From NCBI RefSeq assembly GCF_901933205.1, contig NC_044571.1:75393689-75457688 (forward strand): 64,000 nucleotides of DNA. The letters are read 5' to 3'. This stretch comes from Camarhynchus parvulus (Eukaryota; Chordata; Aves; Passeriformes; Thraupidae). The notes below the pieces were generated by a model that saw only the letters and a program-made list of their open reading frames with translations, did no database searches and had not been told where the DNA came from. Each line of letters starts with the position of its first letter. Position 1 is the first letter of the stretch. This document shows positions 1 through 13,700 of this stretch, piece after piece. The position numbers were made by a program, and so were the translations under genes.

Positions 1-1210
1 GCTACTGTATTAGTTCATTTTTTATCAAAACAGGAACTTAACTTCCCCTGAATTTGTTTCTGACATTTAATATGGATATCAGAATGATGCATAGGAACTG
101 CAAAAACATTCCTACAAGTTCATGATTGACATATGCCAAAAATACCTACTTCCAGATATTTCCTGTATGACCACTAAACACAGAATCCAGTTAGGCAATA
201 CTCCTATGCTTCATGCCTTCTAGTCTCTTCTTTCTCAAGCACATCAGTCACCAAGCACTAGATTGTATTTGCAGTTTCACAGCAAGTGTATAACTGGGTA
301 AGGAAGCCTAAGAACTGGAACTATTCCTTGGTGGAATCAACTCCCCATCTCCAAAAATAAATTGCAGAGGACAGAAAACAGTGGCATACAATATTCATTT
401 GTAGATAAAAGACTAGACTGTCTACAATAATACCTGGACAAAGTCAGGACTACATCAGATAGAAATCCTTTGCAGAGCTCTGGAGCAGGGATGCTGAAAT
501 CTACACTGTGATGGTGCTCGTGTGATTAAACAGGGATACAGAATACTCAATATATTAGCCACTGGTAATGATGGGATGCACTGCAGTAATTTGTTTTACA
601 GTACCAGCTCAAAGGCTATACTACAATGAAGAGAGCCAACAGAAAACTGCTTACTTTGCCATGACTCGTTTTCCCTGGTAACACTCCATGAAATACAGAT
701 TTTCCATTAGCATCTCCCTCACAGTCCTTGTTCCTCTACTGAAACAATGACCCCTTGAACAGCAGTCACCAGTCTCTCTCCATTTTTTTCATTCTTGTTT
801 ACCAGTCATTTATGTTTTGTTAACATCCTCTCTTAAGGCTGTCAAAATACGGAGAAAATCTCTCACCATGCCTGTGTCACAGAACTCTACTATATTAGTA
901 ACTATTGAGGCTTAACCTAACTCTCAGATAAGTAAGAATGTTAATCAAACAGACTAAAGCAATCTAATCAGAAATTGCTTAACTCTGTGGGGCCCATATC
1001 CCAAAATGCCTAGAAGATACCACAATTAAAAGGCAAAGAAGCAAATCTGGGTTTTTTACATGAGAAAAAGAGATTACCGAATGGAAACAGTGGCTGGTGC
1101 CACTCCATTTAAACAAAGGAAGTAAATGATGTCATGGATAGTCTGTGATGTGGCATCCTGGCACATCATGCTGGCTCACGCTGCTTACACTCCATTAAAC
1201 AGAACACTCC

Positions 1211-1290
1211 AACACTGCCCAGATTAGCAAATAGTTTGTTCAAAATAGAGATTACTGCTCAGACTAGCAAATAGTTTGTTCAAAAAAGAA
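1211..1290. repeat. 40-bp tandem duplication
   Basis: Two adjacent 40-bp units (1211-1250 and 1251-1290) share the core agcaaatagtttgttcaaaa; the units differ at only a few positions. It lies in intronic sequence, with no feature next to it. Confidence 0.85.
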
Positions 1291-3670
1291 CAACTTTGTG
1301 TAGATGCAGAATATAATTGGTTTTTTTTTTAATTGATGCAGTATGCTAGTATGGATTGTTGTTTGCTCCTACATTGTAAAGCTAAGGCAGTTAGCATAAA
1401 TGTACCTCAAGTGCAGCACAAAAGCTCTCTCAAGCTCATAAAACCTTTTGCTAAACCCGAAAGCAAATTTCTCTTGTTATGGTCAATTCCAAACGAACAG
1501 CTCCTCATAAAGGCTGTAGGTCTCTTTCAGATGCCCTGTCACATGAGAAAGCTAAGAGAATGCTGAAGAGCACTAGCATGGCATAAAACTTCATTCACAC
1601 CTGTTCTCAGGAAGCCAGAAAAACATGCATTAGGGAGCAATTTAAAGGAAAAAATATTGCCCAATTTGTTAAACACCACACTTTTTTTTTGTTATACTTT
1701 AAAATTCATTTTTGTTTTCTTTTTATTTAGCTATAATGGATTTAGTTTTTAAATTACTTCTATTATAGAAATAATTTATTCATAAAATTAAACATTTTGG
1801 CATCCAATCCAATTGCAATTCAGAGTAGCTCCAAATTCAACACCAATTTAGCTTGCTCAGCGCACAGTCTATTGTAGTTCTGTGTATCTCCAAAGATGCC
1901 TCCACAAATCATATATTTCCACAAACACCTCTGGACAATATGGGTAATGTTTCTTAATTTAGAAGCTGAAAACTAGAGAAGCGTTTCAGATGTGGCCTCA
2001 AAAGTGTAGAAGAATTAATAACTGCCTTTGACCCTTAGTAAGGTCATTAGGAATTTTGCATTTCTATGGTATCTTTGGATTCACACATTGGTTTCAGTTT
2101 TATTATTCTAGTAATATCTTAATGTGTTCCTTATTTGATGGATGCTTCTGTTGATATATCCAAATCAGTGCTCTTTCTCAGTGTGATAAAATACATGAAT
2201 ACACATGACAGAGTAAATCTTTTTCATAGCTTTGTAATCTGCATATCTGAAGAATGAACAATGTTTGGTTTAGTTCTAAATTATTTACTGCCTTTTGCCT
2301 GATATATAAGTAATTTCAATTGCTTAATTTATTGCATGGGATAATGAAATATTAGAAATAATACGGAAACTATTAATTATAGAAAATATATAAGAAAACA
2401 CACTGTGCATATAAGGAAAAGCACATACAATACTCTGAAACAGTATAAACCTGACAGGAATTTTGAAATTCAAGTTCAGATGTAGAGAACAGATTTCTCA
2501 TTGGATCATAACGCTCTTAGTTCAGAGTGACTGTGTGGAATTACCACTACAAATATATCAATATGCTTTTGCATACTCTCCTTCATGTAGGGGCACACAT
2601 TCTAATTTAGTTGCTATTTATAGCACTCAGCTGAACACACTGGGAAACATCATAGAGCAGGAGGGCATTTATCCTCCCTGCCTTTAAGCATCACTTACAC
2701 TCCTTAAATAGGGATCTAAGCTTCCCATCACTCTTAACAACTCTTCTACTTTGACTCAAGGTTTGGTTTCTTTTTTCTTCAATTATGTACCTTGCTGAAC
2801 ATTTAGAGACAAAGCCAACACCAAAAAGAACTCTACTAAGCAAAAACCAAACAACAAAATGAACAAAACCCCAAATCTGAATGCCTTTCTGTTGACTTCA
2901 GTTTTAAAATTCAGTCATGTCTGTTTACAGAATTGCTGAGTGCACTTTCATCCTGCTCTGATTGCTTTATTTGACTGTGAATTCCCAAGAGTAAAACTAC
3001 TGCACACTCAACAGATAAAGAAGGGTTTAGTCAAGAATTATTCTTATGACTCTTTTCCTTCACAAATGAAATTTGAATTGACAGCCTTGAAACTTAAAAG
3101 GCTCCAAAATTTTAAATATTTTTTATATATTTGCAAATGGATACAATATGAAACTGTTGTAATTTCAAATTCAGTAATACGGTATCTCCTTCAAAGAGAG
3201 AAAGGTCAAGATGAGGTTACATTTCTGCTTTCCCCCAAAGAAAAGATTGCTAATTAGGGATGATGCTTGCTTGTGGAATGGAAATCTGCTTCTAATAAAA
3301 AATGAGCTTTTTTTTTAATACATATCTGCAAATGATATTTGAGAAATAGTTACAGCATGTTACCATTGATTTTGACCTATTAAAATCTCAAAACAGGAGA
3401 TAAAATATTTTGCAAACTGCTACACCAACCCAGTTCCCAGCAAACCATCTGGAGGTTAAAAAAGAGCCACGATCACACTACCTTTTTGTTACAAGGCGAA
3501 TTTATTTCATATTCCACAAAATTTATTTCTATGTATGAACTTCTAACTATGAAATCAGAATTACAAATAAAACAATAACAATGGATTTTGAATAGATTGC
3601 TTACTTTTAGTAGATACAATATGTTCTGTCAGTTTAGTGGTGATCAGAACAGCAAGTTACTGTAACCAAG

Positions 3671-4213
3671 GACAAGTCCCACCTAACCAAGCCAGTGGTC
3701 TTTTATGATGGATTGACTATAGCACTGAGCAAGGGATTTACATATTGGGATTTACGAGCCATCTATCTGGATATCTGTAAAGCCTTTGACATGGTCCCTC
3801 ACAACATCCCTCTCTTTCAGCCAGAGAGAGATGGATTTGATAGGTAGATTGGGAGATTGATAAGAAATTGGTTGGATGGTCAAATCCAGAGGGTGCTGAT
3901 CGATGACTCAGAGTCCCAGGGAATCTCAATGACAAGTGGTGTCCCCCCAGGGGTCCATACTGGAGCCAGTGTTACTTAATATCTTCATTAATGACATAGA
4001 TAAAGGGATCAGGTGTACCCTCCTCAACTGGAGGACAGGATGCCACCCAGAGTGACCCAGGCAGGCTTGAAGAGTGGGGTCCTTGGAATCTCTTGAGGTT
4101 TAACAAGACCAACTACAAGGTGCTGCACCTGAGTCATGGCACCCCCTGGTACCAGCACAGGCTGGGGATGAGCAGATGGAGATGTGGGGGTGCTGGTGGG
4201 AGAGAGGCTGGCC
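3671..4213 (+). mobile_element. CR1 LINE fragment, reverse-transcriptase region, internally deleted
   Basis: On the plus strand a broken frame reads IYLDICKAFDMVPHN, then RNWLDGQIQRVLIDDSES, TSGVPPGV and RFNKTNYKVLHLSHGTP. These are the ordered blocks of the CR1 ORF2 reverse transcriptase. The stretch that should hold the FADD catalytic box between GIRCTL and the LE-W helix is missing (near 4023), and several frameshifts and stops are present. This is a dead, old copy. Confidence 0.85.
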
Positions 4214-5536
4214 ATGAGCTCTCTCTAATTCTAAGTTGTCTTAAAAAAGCAAAGCAGATTGATGGGATGAACCTACAAATTGGTGCATTAGCATGTGCTG
4301 CAGCCTTCTCATTTATTAATGGATGGAATTTAAAATTACCAGTTTTTGACAGAATAACATAAGGACTCATTTTCATATGTGAATGATAATAACATCGTTT
4401 TCTACCACTTGTACTAAAATTAACGTTTTTTGCTTGAGCTTTTGTCAGACAAGACTATCCATTTTACTCTTTCTCTTTTGTTGACAGCTCTGTCCATGAT
4501 AAAAGAGATACAGTGAAAAACAAATTATTAGAAACAGAGCAATCTACACTTTTAATTTTGACAGATTAAATGCACAAAATTGATTACTATTTTATCACTG
4601 CATCTTTTCAGTTTTCTTCCTGTATTGTGAAAATGTATCTTGTATCTTAAAGAGAAAAATCAATAAATGATCATTACGTTTTTAGTTTAAATAAAGGATA
4701 TCCACTACAGCTTTGCATCTTCTACAATATATAGCACAGCTTTTTGCAATTTACTAAGTATATAAATACTATCTTGCATTCATAGAAAAATACAGAATAC
4801 TAAATCTAGGTTTTTTAATTTAAACCTAGGTTAGGAAAGAAAGATAATTTTCTTTAAAATACTGTAATTTCATACATAATATCTGTAGAGACAATGACCT
4901 GGGTTTGTCTTCTTTTATTCAACACTTACAAAAAGTCATTTTATGAGTAATTATCTCCTGCAATAAATATTTTATAATCAAAGAGCTGAATAATTGGTTA
5001 GCAGTATTGGTTAGGGGTACTGTTCAAACTTCTAGTTACAAGGTAGTATTTCATAATTTCAACAGAAGAGCCATTCTCACAAAACATGCCTAGAATTTCA
5101 AGAGTTTAATGAACAGCTGCTGAATTCTGTTGAAACAAATTACTTTTCTCAACAGTTAAGCCTGATGTTTATTAAAATGCCTATAACTTGTGGATGCCTC
5201 AGTTTAACAGAGCACCAAACACTCACTGGGAATAAGCTTCAACAGCTCACAATGAAACCAAAGGAAATGCAGCTAGTGATATTTTCCCTTTTCCAATGCT
5301 GCTTTTTAAAAACTGTTTTTCCAGTTTTTTGTGCAACTCTTTTTTGTGCAAAAGGCATGTTTTTTCAAAACTTGAGATAAGTATAGCTCATTGGCAACCG
5401 AAATTATTTACCTTTGAAATAACACAGTTTGCAGATTTAAAATCTACAGTATTTTGGAGGAAAAAAACATTTCACTAAAAAAAAAAAAGTTATATTTAAT
5501 TTTGGGCATCACAATATATGAAAAATATTATGTTAT

Positions 5537-5598
5537 TAGAGAGTGTCCCAAGGAGGGCTGCAAATATGGTGAAGGGCCTGGAGGGGAAATTGCATCAA
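5537..5598 (+). mobile_element. Short CR1 LINE fragment
   Basis: The sequence gagagtgtcccaaggagg...aaatatggtgaagggcctggagggg matches the conserved CR1 ORF2 segment that encodes ERVQRRATKMVKGLEG-like residues. About 60 bp survive, in plus orientation. Confidence 0.7.
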
Positions 5599-8005
5599 TG
5601 CGTGAACACAGCTTTCTGTAAGAGTACAAGAAATGCTTCAGCTTCTGCTTTAATTTCCTCAGATATTAGATCTTATTTCAATGGACAACTATTACCCATC
5701 CATGTCCAAAACTTTTAGCTCACATTCTGTTTGGTCCCTTGTTTGGATGGTGCATTTTTACAAAGCACTACTGCTCTATATCAGCCTTAATCATGCATCT
5801 ATATCTGCATCTTAATCTATATTACTTAATCAATGCAATCTAAGTGAGACAGTGATTAGAAGCAACATGATAAAACAGCTGCTGAGAACTTCAAATTTGC
5901 CCATTAGAGACAAACAAAACATTTTTTTAGTAGTACTTGCAAATTGCCAATTTTTACCAAGCAGTTATCAATTAGATATAAGGTCTTAAAAGACATATCC
6001 TGGCTGATAAATTTGGAACAAAGTAAAATCATTTTGCAACATGATGAGAACTGAGGGAGCCAATTGAAGATCAGTTCCTTAGCAGATAATGTTTGGCTGC
6101 AGTTGTATTTTTGTTTTGATATTCATGACACCTAAAGAGGAGAAGCCAAGAAAAATAGCAGAAAAATGCAAATTCTTCAGAATAATGTGGAAATTTGAAG
6201 TAAAATAATGGAATGGGTGGATTTAAAACACATTACTTTTATGAATTTTTGTGCTTCAATATTAGAATATTGAATCTGGAGTATTCTGCACTGTACAGAT
6301 ACCTAGGTAACAGCTCTTCAAATAGAGAGTCATGAGAGGAACAATGACAAGGTGGGGAACCAGCCAAACTAATCTATATTAATCAGCCTCTCCTAAAACT
6401 GTAAAACACAAACAATTAAGCTATTGTCCCTGCTTCAAACTCTGCTAAGGCAATGTATTAGAAAACACTCTGAAAACTAAGTGTGATTACTTGGACTGGG
6501 ATAGGCCTTATTATGGAGTGCCGAAGCGGATGAATAGCAGGACTGAGCATGACTATTCTGGATTTGTACAAGATTTATTATGTGAGTTCTTTAACCTGGT
6601 GAAAATTGAGAGGATTTGATTCCCTTGGTTTTCTAAGAGCAGCCTTTCTGCCTGTTATCAGTGAATGAATATTTAATATCTCTGCCTAGATGTCTGGGGT
6701 GCAAAGGAGAAATCCTGGGGTTCCTATTCCCAGAAGGTTTTATAGTACATTCAGCAGGCAATTTCCAAGAGTTCAAACCTCATTTACCTCGGACATCCAA
6801 TTCACCTTTCTGGAGACCTAATTGTTGAAACAGAGGAATAGGGTTCCAAAACAGGAACAAAATCATTCTTCCTTAAACAGTAAAAGACCATTAAAATAGT
6901 AAAAATCTTATACTAGGTGATCAAACTGGTATTGAAGTTAAATATTACTATGTTAGATTTTACTCAGGATGGAAACGGACAAGAGAACAACATCTCAGAA
7001 AAACATAAGTCTCTTGAAAAAATAGCAAATTTAACTTCTTTATATACTAGGAGTACTTTTTAGATGAATCCACAATTTCAACAAAACCTTTCATAAATTT
7101 TGCAACTAAAAACTTTCAGTATTCATAAACATTTCCCTGATTAGAACTCTGAAACTAGTGCTTATGATTCTGAGGTCAGAATGTACACTGCAAGACTTCT
7201 AGCAGCATTCTAACTCAACAGTCATCCAAAGGAAGAACTGTTTTTGTAAATGACATAAAATCAGCTGAGTCCAAAAGAATGAAATATAAGGTCTTCTTGG
7301 AGTAAGAATAGTTTGGGATTCCTTTTTGAAAAGGAGAATTTAAGCTCTTTATTTAGTTCTAGTGGAAACAAAAATCCATTTCCAATTTATTGACCTGAAA
7401 CAAATATTAAGGCAGCTATTCAGCTGACATTTGCCTGGGCTGCTGTTTTGCCTCTTGGCAGCTGCAGTTCTGAGTCTGCTCTCTCTCTTTCTCTCTTGCT
7501 GGTATCCACAGCCATGAGAAGGCACTTATCTAGAGACTGGGATATATTCAATACCATTATAGTCTGATGTGCTTAATGCTGAGCTATGATCATGAACCAC
7601 AGGAGAGGGAAACCACAGAAAACATTTAGGGTGCCATCATGAGGAAACTGACAGTAAAAGGACCAAGAATTAAAACTTATACAATGACCACTGATGATTC
7701 ATACATTTCATATCTTAATGCTGGTAGCAAATATATCATTATAGACAGACAAGTTGAAGCACAGTATTATAAAGTTCAATGTCAGCACTGCTAATTGAAA
7801 GTATTCAGAACTCCATCATAGAAGAATGTTCAATACATAAATTTTGCTTCAATTTAATGCAAAAGCTACCATCCAAATATCAGAACTTTCACCTGGAAAG
7901 AAATCACCTATTTACATCAGGTCTGTCAGCATAACATAGTACACAGCAACACATGCCTCTACTGCATTTTGCATATGCAAATTTCTTCACACTTTCATTA
8001 GGCAG

Positions 8006-8060
8006 GGGTTTTTTGGGGTTGGGTTTTTGGTTTTTGGTTTTTTTTTTTTTTTGTTTTTTA
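8006..8060. repeat. T/G-rich low-complexity run
   Basis: A run of T tracts interrupted by G pairs (ggggttttttggggttgggt, then uninterrupted T) occupies about 55 bp. It reads as A/C-rich on the strand of the DYNC2H1 transcript. Confidence 0.9.
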
Positions 8061-10578
8061 ATTTTGCTTTTTACTGAGTAAATTCAGACCTAAAAAAAAT
8101 GCAACACCTGTTGTTTTTCTGCCTGTTGTTGTGTAATGCTCTCAGAACATCTCTACACTTCTATAAATTCTGCTATAAATATTTTACCATCTGGCCTATA
8201 TTTTGTGTTCCTCCCCATCCCCATTAAATGCTTGCTGCAGTTGCTTTTATTGTTTCCTGCACTGGCAGCAAACCTCTTGACAAGGCAGCTTTTAACTAAT
8301 AGCCTAGGCAGAGACTTACTCCATCTTAGTAAATGTAATCCTTCAGTACAACTTTGATCGTTCAATGTTGTATTTTGTCACTGTATTTCAATCTTCTATT
8401 TTGTCTTAAAAATGCCTAAAATCAAACCTTTGTCAAACAGTAAAGTGTAAGTCAATATCTTACAGCCAATAAAAGAGAGGGACATAAGAGTAACTAAAAA
8501 AAAGCTTATAAAGTTGCTCATATAAAACTAATCCAAAATATGGCATTTATTGAAATATAAATCAGAAGATAATTTTCAGAGTTATGAGATATCTTTATTG
8601 AAGCCCTTATTGAATTTCTGAATACTAAACCTAGAGTTAACTACTGATTAATTACATTTATAAAATCAATAATGAAAAGATAATTAAAAAATGATCAAGA
8701 CTAATCCGGAAGATGTAATGGGTACAATCAGGATTTGGAATCACATTTAAGGAAAAAGATGATTCAACTGAAATGCCTAACTAGAAATAATCAACATTTT
8801 TATAATAATGTACAATATAGAAATACAGACACTGTATTTTGGAAGTGATTTGACTAGAAGCTTGAGATGCAAAACAGACTGATACTTTATTATTAAGAAT
8901 GGCTCCAAACACAACTATATTACATATTTGACATTAAAGAAATAAAATGAGACAACCAGTACCTATTATCACTAAAAAAAATTTAACATAATTTACTGCT
9001 TATGGACACAATCAAATATCTACTGCAAAGCTGTGGCTTAATAATCTTTCTCTCTCTTGCAATAAATAACTGCTAAAAACTGTAAATGAGTCCTTCATAA
9101 TTATTTCCATAAAAATGACTAATCCAAATGTACCATTTTGTCAGTAGCTTGAGAAATGAGAAAGGAAGATTACTATCATGGTAATGCAGCAAATATAATG
9201 TAACACATTAGTCAATAGCTGACTGGAGTATTTTATGGAAATAAAAACTTCTGGAATATGTGTGGTTGAAAGTCATCTGTTACTATTAACACTAATTTCA
9301 TCCTGTTACCTCTGCATACTTTGTATGGGAGGTGCACTCTACACAGAAGCTCAAACTCTAATCTCAGACTTCCACTAAAAATAAATAATATTTTTAAGGA
9401 AAATTGCATGCAGTTTGGACACAACCAAATGAAAGTAGAAGTTGCAAACAGTAACGTACTCTTGAAGCTTATAAACACACACTGAATTACCACAAATGAT
9501 GGGTTTTTTAATACTAAAGGCTAAAATAGTCAGGAAAAAGAGAGATGGGATGAAGTTCAACTCCAGTTATATGACAAATTAACATCGGAACATGCATTAT
9601 CACTTGTTGCTATACATATTTATATTTTTTTCTGGTTTATACTTTAAACTTTTTTAGAAGGAAAAGATAAAGAAAAGATAAGTATTAGCCAAAAGAAACT
9701 GTTTGCATAACAAGAATCTTATTAATACTTCAGAGACATTTATTTGACAGTTTCTTTAGAAAAAGAAATGCCTGGAAGACATATGGCACTCAAATCTTTC
9801 TTCTGAATATGACAGTCAACATATATGTTGACAAAAATCTTGGTATCCCATTGGACAAGATGTGTTAATCAAGATCAAAACCAACAGCTTTCTACTTATT
9901 GCCTGGAGGCAACAAAGATCTGTCCTTTCTAAAGTAGTCTTCCTCTCTTTCAGGTTCTCTCAGTTTTCTCTCTATGTATCCAACACAGATAAGGAATCTG
10001 TTTCCTTAAATACTAATTAATTTAGATAAATTACTTTTATTTGTCTTTGTATTACCTTAAATATACCACTTCCGTCAATCAAAGTATATATAGATTTACC
10101 TTAACTAAAAATTAACCTCTTTACTGTCACACTGTGGATAGACACCTTCTCTTATGTCCCCTTGAAAACTTTGAGAAAGCAAAGTTTTTTAAAATTTTCA
10201 TTAATTTCTTCCAAGACTACACAGCTATTAATTTCTACATTACCTTTATTAGAAATGCTTCACGCATGTCTTGATGGGCATCTTCCTACCAGATTAAAGA
10301 GTGCATCTTGACTTAAATGTAAAGTGTCACCTGGGTAAAAAAAGTCTTTTTCCCCCACAGCTCACCATAAAGGCTAATGACTAAGATGTAAACCTATTGT
10401 GAAGTAACTAACAATATTAACACATTATTCCTTGATCGTTAGATTTTTATATACCTTTTCACACATCTAAAATTCTTTTGAACCTGTGTTTGTAAAGGTC
10501 TACTTTAGTGGAATTTACATAATATACTGTGTCACTGAATACCAGCACACTGAGTAAAAAATGACTCTTTAAAATTAC

Positions 10579-10668
10579 CTGTATAGCAAGTGCTCGAGCT
10601 ACAAGACTTCTAAGATATTGCAAAGGATCTTCTGGACCTTCCCACTTGCTTTGCCATGTGACAGGACA
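10579..10668 (-). CDS. DYNC2H1: DYNC2H1 exon: C-terminal domain, last exon in window
   Basis: This exon has 30 codons (682-711), phase 0, acceptor atttttatttcag and donor gtaatt. It encodes CPVTWQSKWEGPEDPLQYLR and then SLVARALAIQ. The segment W-SKWEGPEDP-QYLR is diagnostic of DYNC2H1. In mammals the next exon begins NWVDKAEKQ; no minus-strand sequence for it was found between this exon and position 1, so the remaining C-terminus lies outside the window. Confidence 0.96.
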
Positions 10669-13490
10669 CTGAAATAAAAATATAAACACTGAAAGTATCA
10701 AATCCATTGTCATTTCATTTTAAGTTGGCAACTTGAATAAAAATAAATAACCTGGAGATCAAATATATCTACAAAAAAAAAGGCAACACCAGCAATATAA
10801 TGGTCAAGAACATACAACCTCAAACAGAAAGGCTGTTTTCCTGCTAATTCTTTGTGTGACCCAGCCACAGCATTAATGGAGAACTTGCAAGAACATCTGC
10901 TATTCAAGAAGGAAACATAAGTTGGTTCCATAAATATTTCCAAAAAGCCTAAGAGCATTATGTCTTGGGAAGTCACAATGTCATCTTTCAACTGCAGCCA
11001 GTTTCCCACTCCTCTGCTGTAGCCTCCTCAGACTTCAAAATGCAGTTGTGTGGCTCCATGATGAAGAGAATCTGGTACAATTCCTCTGCATGATTATTTT
11101 CTCATCTACTTACAGCTTTTGTAGAGCAACACCCGAGAAAAAAAGGCCTGCAAGACTTCCCCATATAAATTTTTCATTGATTTCAAAAAGAAAGGCTTAA
11201 AAGGGCATCTGTTAAATTCCCTCCTTCTAAGATAAGGATAGAAACACTAATTTTACCTACTCCACAGGAATCTAAGGCACACTGAAAGTGACTGCAAGAT
11301 TCCCCTACTTATGAGAAAGAGAATTCATGTAAATCAGTACCTGTGGAATATTGCACACTACTGAAGATGCTAAGCAGAATCAACAGTTTATACTGTTTAA
11401 TATTTACAGCTGCATTTTCCAGGAAGTTCCCATTCTAACAGAATATATACTGAACAGATATTTAATTCTGATCCCAGAAGTTTGCAAAGTAAATAATCTG
11501 TATTTACCTTTTATAGATAAAAATGAAAATGTAACTAGATTCAAGGATACTAATTAAAAATTAATTCAATAAACTAGAAAACATACAAAATAATTAATAA
11601 AAGACAGTTAACTCCATGGGGTTTTTCCTAAATAGGATTTTTTGAAAATTATTTTTTATTTGAGTCCTTGCATTTTTTGCAGCCTCTTCTACTAGATGCA
11701 CATTTACAAGCAGCTCATCAATCTATCCTTTACAAGGCATTTGCCTAATGTTGTTAATATATCACTCTTAAAGTTACTTTAAGTCTAAAGAAATTGCTTA
11801 GCTAATTGTTATTATGCAAGTGTATCTCAGATGTGTTTATGCTCTTTTTGGCCAGGGTGGAGTTAATTTTCTTCACAGTGGATAGTATGGGGCTAACATA
11901 TCAATTTTACATAAATACAGCACATTGCTGAACCTTTACAAGTCATACATTTATTGAATTTTACATTCCTATTCATAATCCATCAGTTTCTCCAGGTGCT
12001 ATAATCTTAAAAGAGCTACAATCCTTGTGGGTTTAAAATGTAGCTTTTGAAAAATAATCCTTTGCTACATAAAACATGAAAACACTAAACAAGAAGAGTA
12101 TATAGAAAACACATGAAGAAAATAATTTTAGGATGATAAATCGAGTGAGGTTTAGCTGCCATGCCAAGAATGTGGCATTAGCCTCTGGAAGGCTGCTGAA
12201 AAAATTGCTATATGGTCACAATCCAATGAAATGATCCATGTCAAGGAAAGTGGGTAAGTAAGCAGATGAAATGACAGAAGCACTGGTCAATACATCAGGA
12301 AGTACTGAACCGATGCTTGTGAGAGGTTAAAATGCACAGAATTTTTAAGAAACTTTTTGAGGCAGTGATCAGCTTCACAGCTCCTGCCAGTTCCAATAGA
12401 AGAGTGCAGCTAAAGCACACAGGCAAGCCATGTTCTCTTGCTCAATAACAATAAATGTAACTGTAAGAGCTAAAGAATAGCCATTACATGTATCCCTTCT
12501 ATTCGCTATGACTTGGAGTTAGTGCCAGTTTCTAGCACATAGTCAAAACATGTTTTAAAAGGCAATGAGATTGCTAACAAGAAAATTTAATTTAGTCTAA
12601 CTGTACAGCAATTTTGCTAACAAATGCTGTCTTGTGAATCTGAAAAGACAACAAATTTAATTATTGTTTTGATTAGAATTTGATTTATCAATAAATGCAT
12701 AACAATCTTTTCAACAGTACTTGTTTGTCACATGAAGATAAACAGGATGTTAATAGGAATTATTGCTCATTGCAGAAGCAATCTCATTATCTATGCATTT
12801 GCATTGACAGAATTTATCAGTTGCTGGAGGCAAAACGAAACCAGAGTTTCATGTCACATCAATGTCTGACTATCTTTTAACTCAATTATCTAGATATTAA
12901 TGATAGAGCATGTAAATTTGCTGTCACTAATTGTACCAGTTTATAAACATGCCCAGTGTGATGCCAAAATGATGGAGAAAGTACATATAATTCTGACTGA
13001 TTTCTTGTATCTCAAGAATATAGGGTGAGATGATAGGTTGGTATGACAGGCACAGATTTTCTGGTGAGGTATGGCAATACTCCATACCAAATAAATGCAA
13101 AGAGAACTATTATTACAATTTAAATTTTAAGAAAATATAAAAACTAAGTAAGGGGACAGATTTACATATTCTACTGGCTAATGTATTTGACTTATCTAGC
13201 ATGACTTGGTATTTGAAATTGAAATAGCATTCCACAACTTCTAAACTTATTGGATTTGTCTCTTAGAGAAAGCTTGATAAGAGAGTAATACATTCAGAAG
13301 ACCCTGCAAATACTTCTGAAAAATTTTACAGAAAAAACGGGTTTTGTTTTAGAGTTTCTACGTTTAAAAGAACTCCATTTTAAAGTCTTTATCAATAAAA
13401 AAATTTAGAACATGAAAATGACTTATTAGTTCAGTTCCTTGGGTTTTTTCAATGCTTATTATAATGTATATTCATTACAAAATGACTTAC
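10669..13490 (-). other. Intron, 2.8 kb
   Basis: This intron separates the LLNQK and CPVTW exons, phase 0, GT-AG. It contains one short fragment resembling an avian LTR (11843-11900). Nothing else is recognised. Confidence 0.9.
11843..11900. mobile_element. Possible avian LTR fragment
   Basis: A stretch reading ttttggccagggtggagtta ... cttcacagtggatagtatggggct resembles a widespread avian ERV-type LTR. It is only about 60 bp long, and identification rests on recall of the repeat, so the family and strand are not assigned. Confidence 0.45.
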
Positions 13491-13700
13491 CTTCTGGTTT
13501 AACAGAGCACTTGCTAGCCTTTGTACTTCAGAACTCAGCAGTGAGGTGCCTCTGATGACTTTACTTAAAGAAGCAAGTGACTGATGGACGCTCTGCACAA
13601 GGCGAATGGCATTGAACTGCTCAAGGGTAATGAACGATAAGATGGGAGATCCTTGTTGTTCTGCAGGAGGAGACACCTTCTGATGGATCAGGTTAGAATT
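13491..13700 (-). CDS. DYNC2H1: DYNC2H1 exon: C-terminal domain, ILEQFNAIRLVQSVHQSL region
   Basis: This exon has 70 codons (612-681), phase 0, acceptor catgttttttcttag and donor gtaagt. It encodes NSNLIHQKVSPPAEQQGSPI, then LSFITLEQFNAIRLVQSVHQ, then SLASLSKVIRGTSLLSSEVQ and RLASALLNQK. The proline-rich linker VSPPAEQQ is variable between species; the rest is strongly conserved and helical (C-terminal domain helices that pack across the ring). Confidence 0.97.

Larger units (their letters stand above)
1..10578 (-). other. Intron (left part), more than 10.5 kb
   Basis: This is intronic sequence downstream of the ALAIQ exon. I found no exon of the remaining DYNC2H1 C-terminus and no other gene. 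It contains a 40-bp tandem duplication (1211-1290), a deleted CR1 reverse-transcriptase fragment (3671-4213), a short CR1 fragment (5537-5598), and a T/G-rich run (8006-8060). The rest is AT-rich single-copy-looking sequence with only short chance ORFs. Confidence 0.85.

Noticed and set aside
7420..7680. Possible LTR fragment with a pyrimidine-rich CTCTCTCTTTCTCTCTTGCTGG stretch
   Set aside because: The resemblance is limited to low-complexity pyrimidine sequence; I could not support a repeat family.
10710..11009. 99-codon minus-strand ORF just upstream of the last exon
   Set aside because: It does not continue the DYNC2H1 frame. The AG acceptor at 10669-10670 and the family match place the exon start at 10668, and the ORF resembles no protein.
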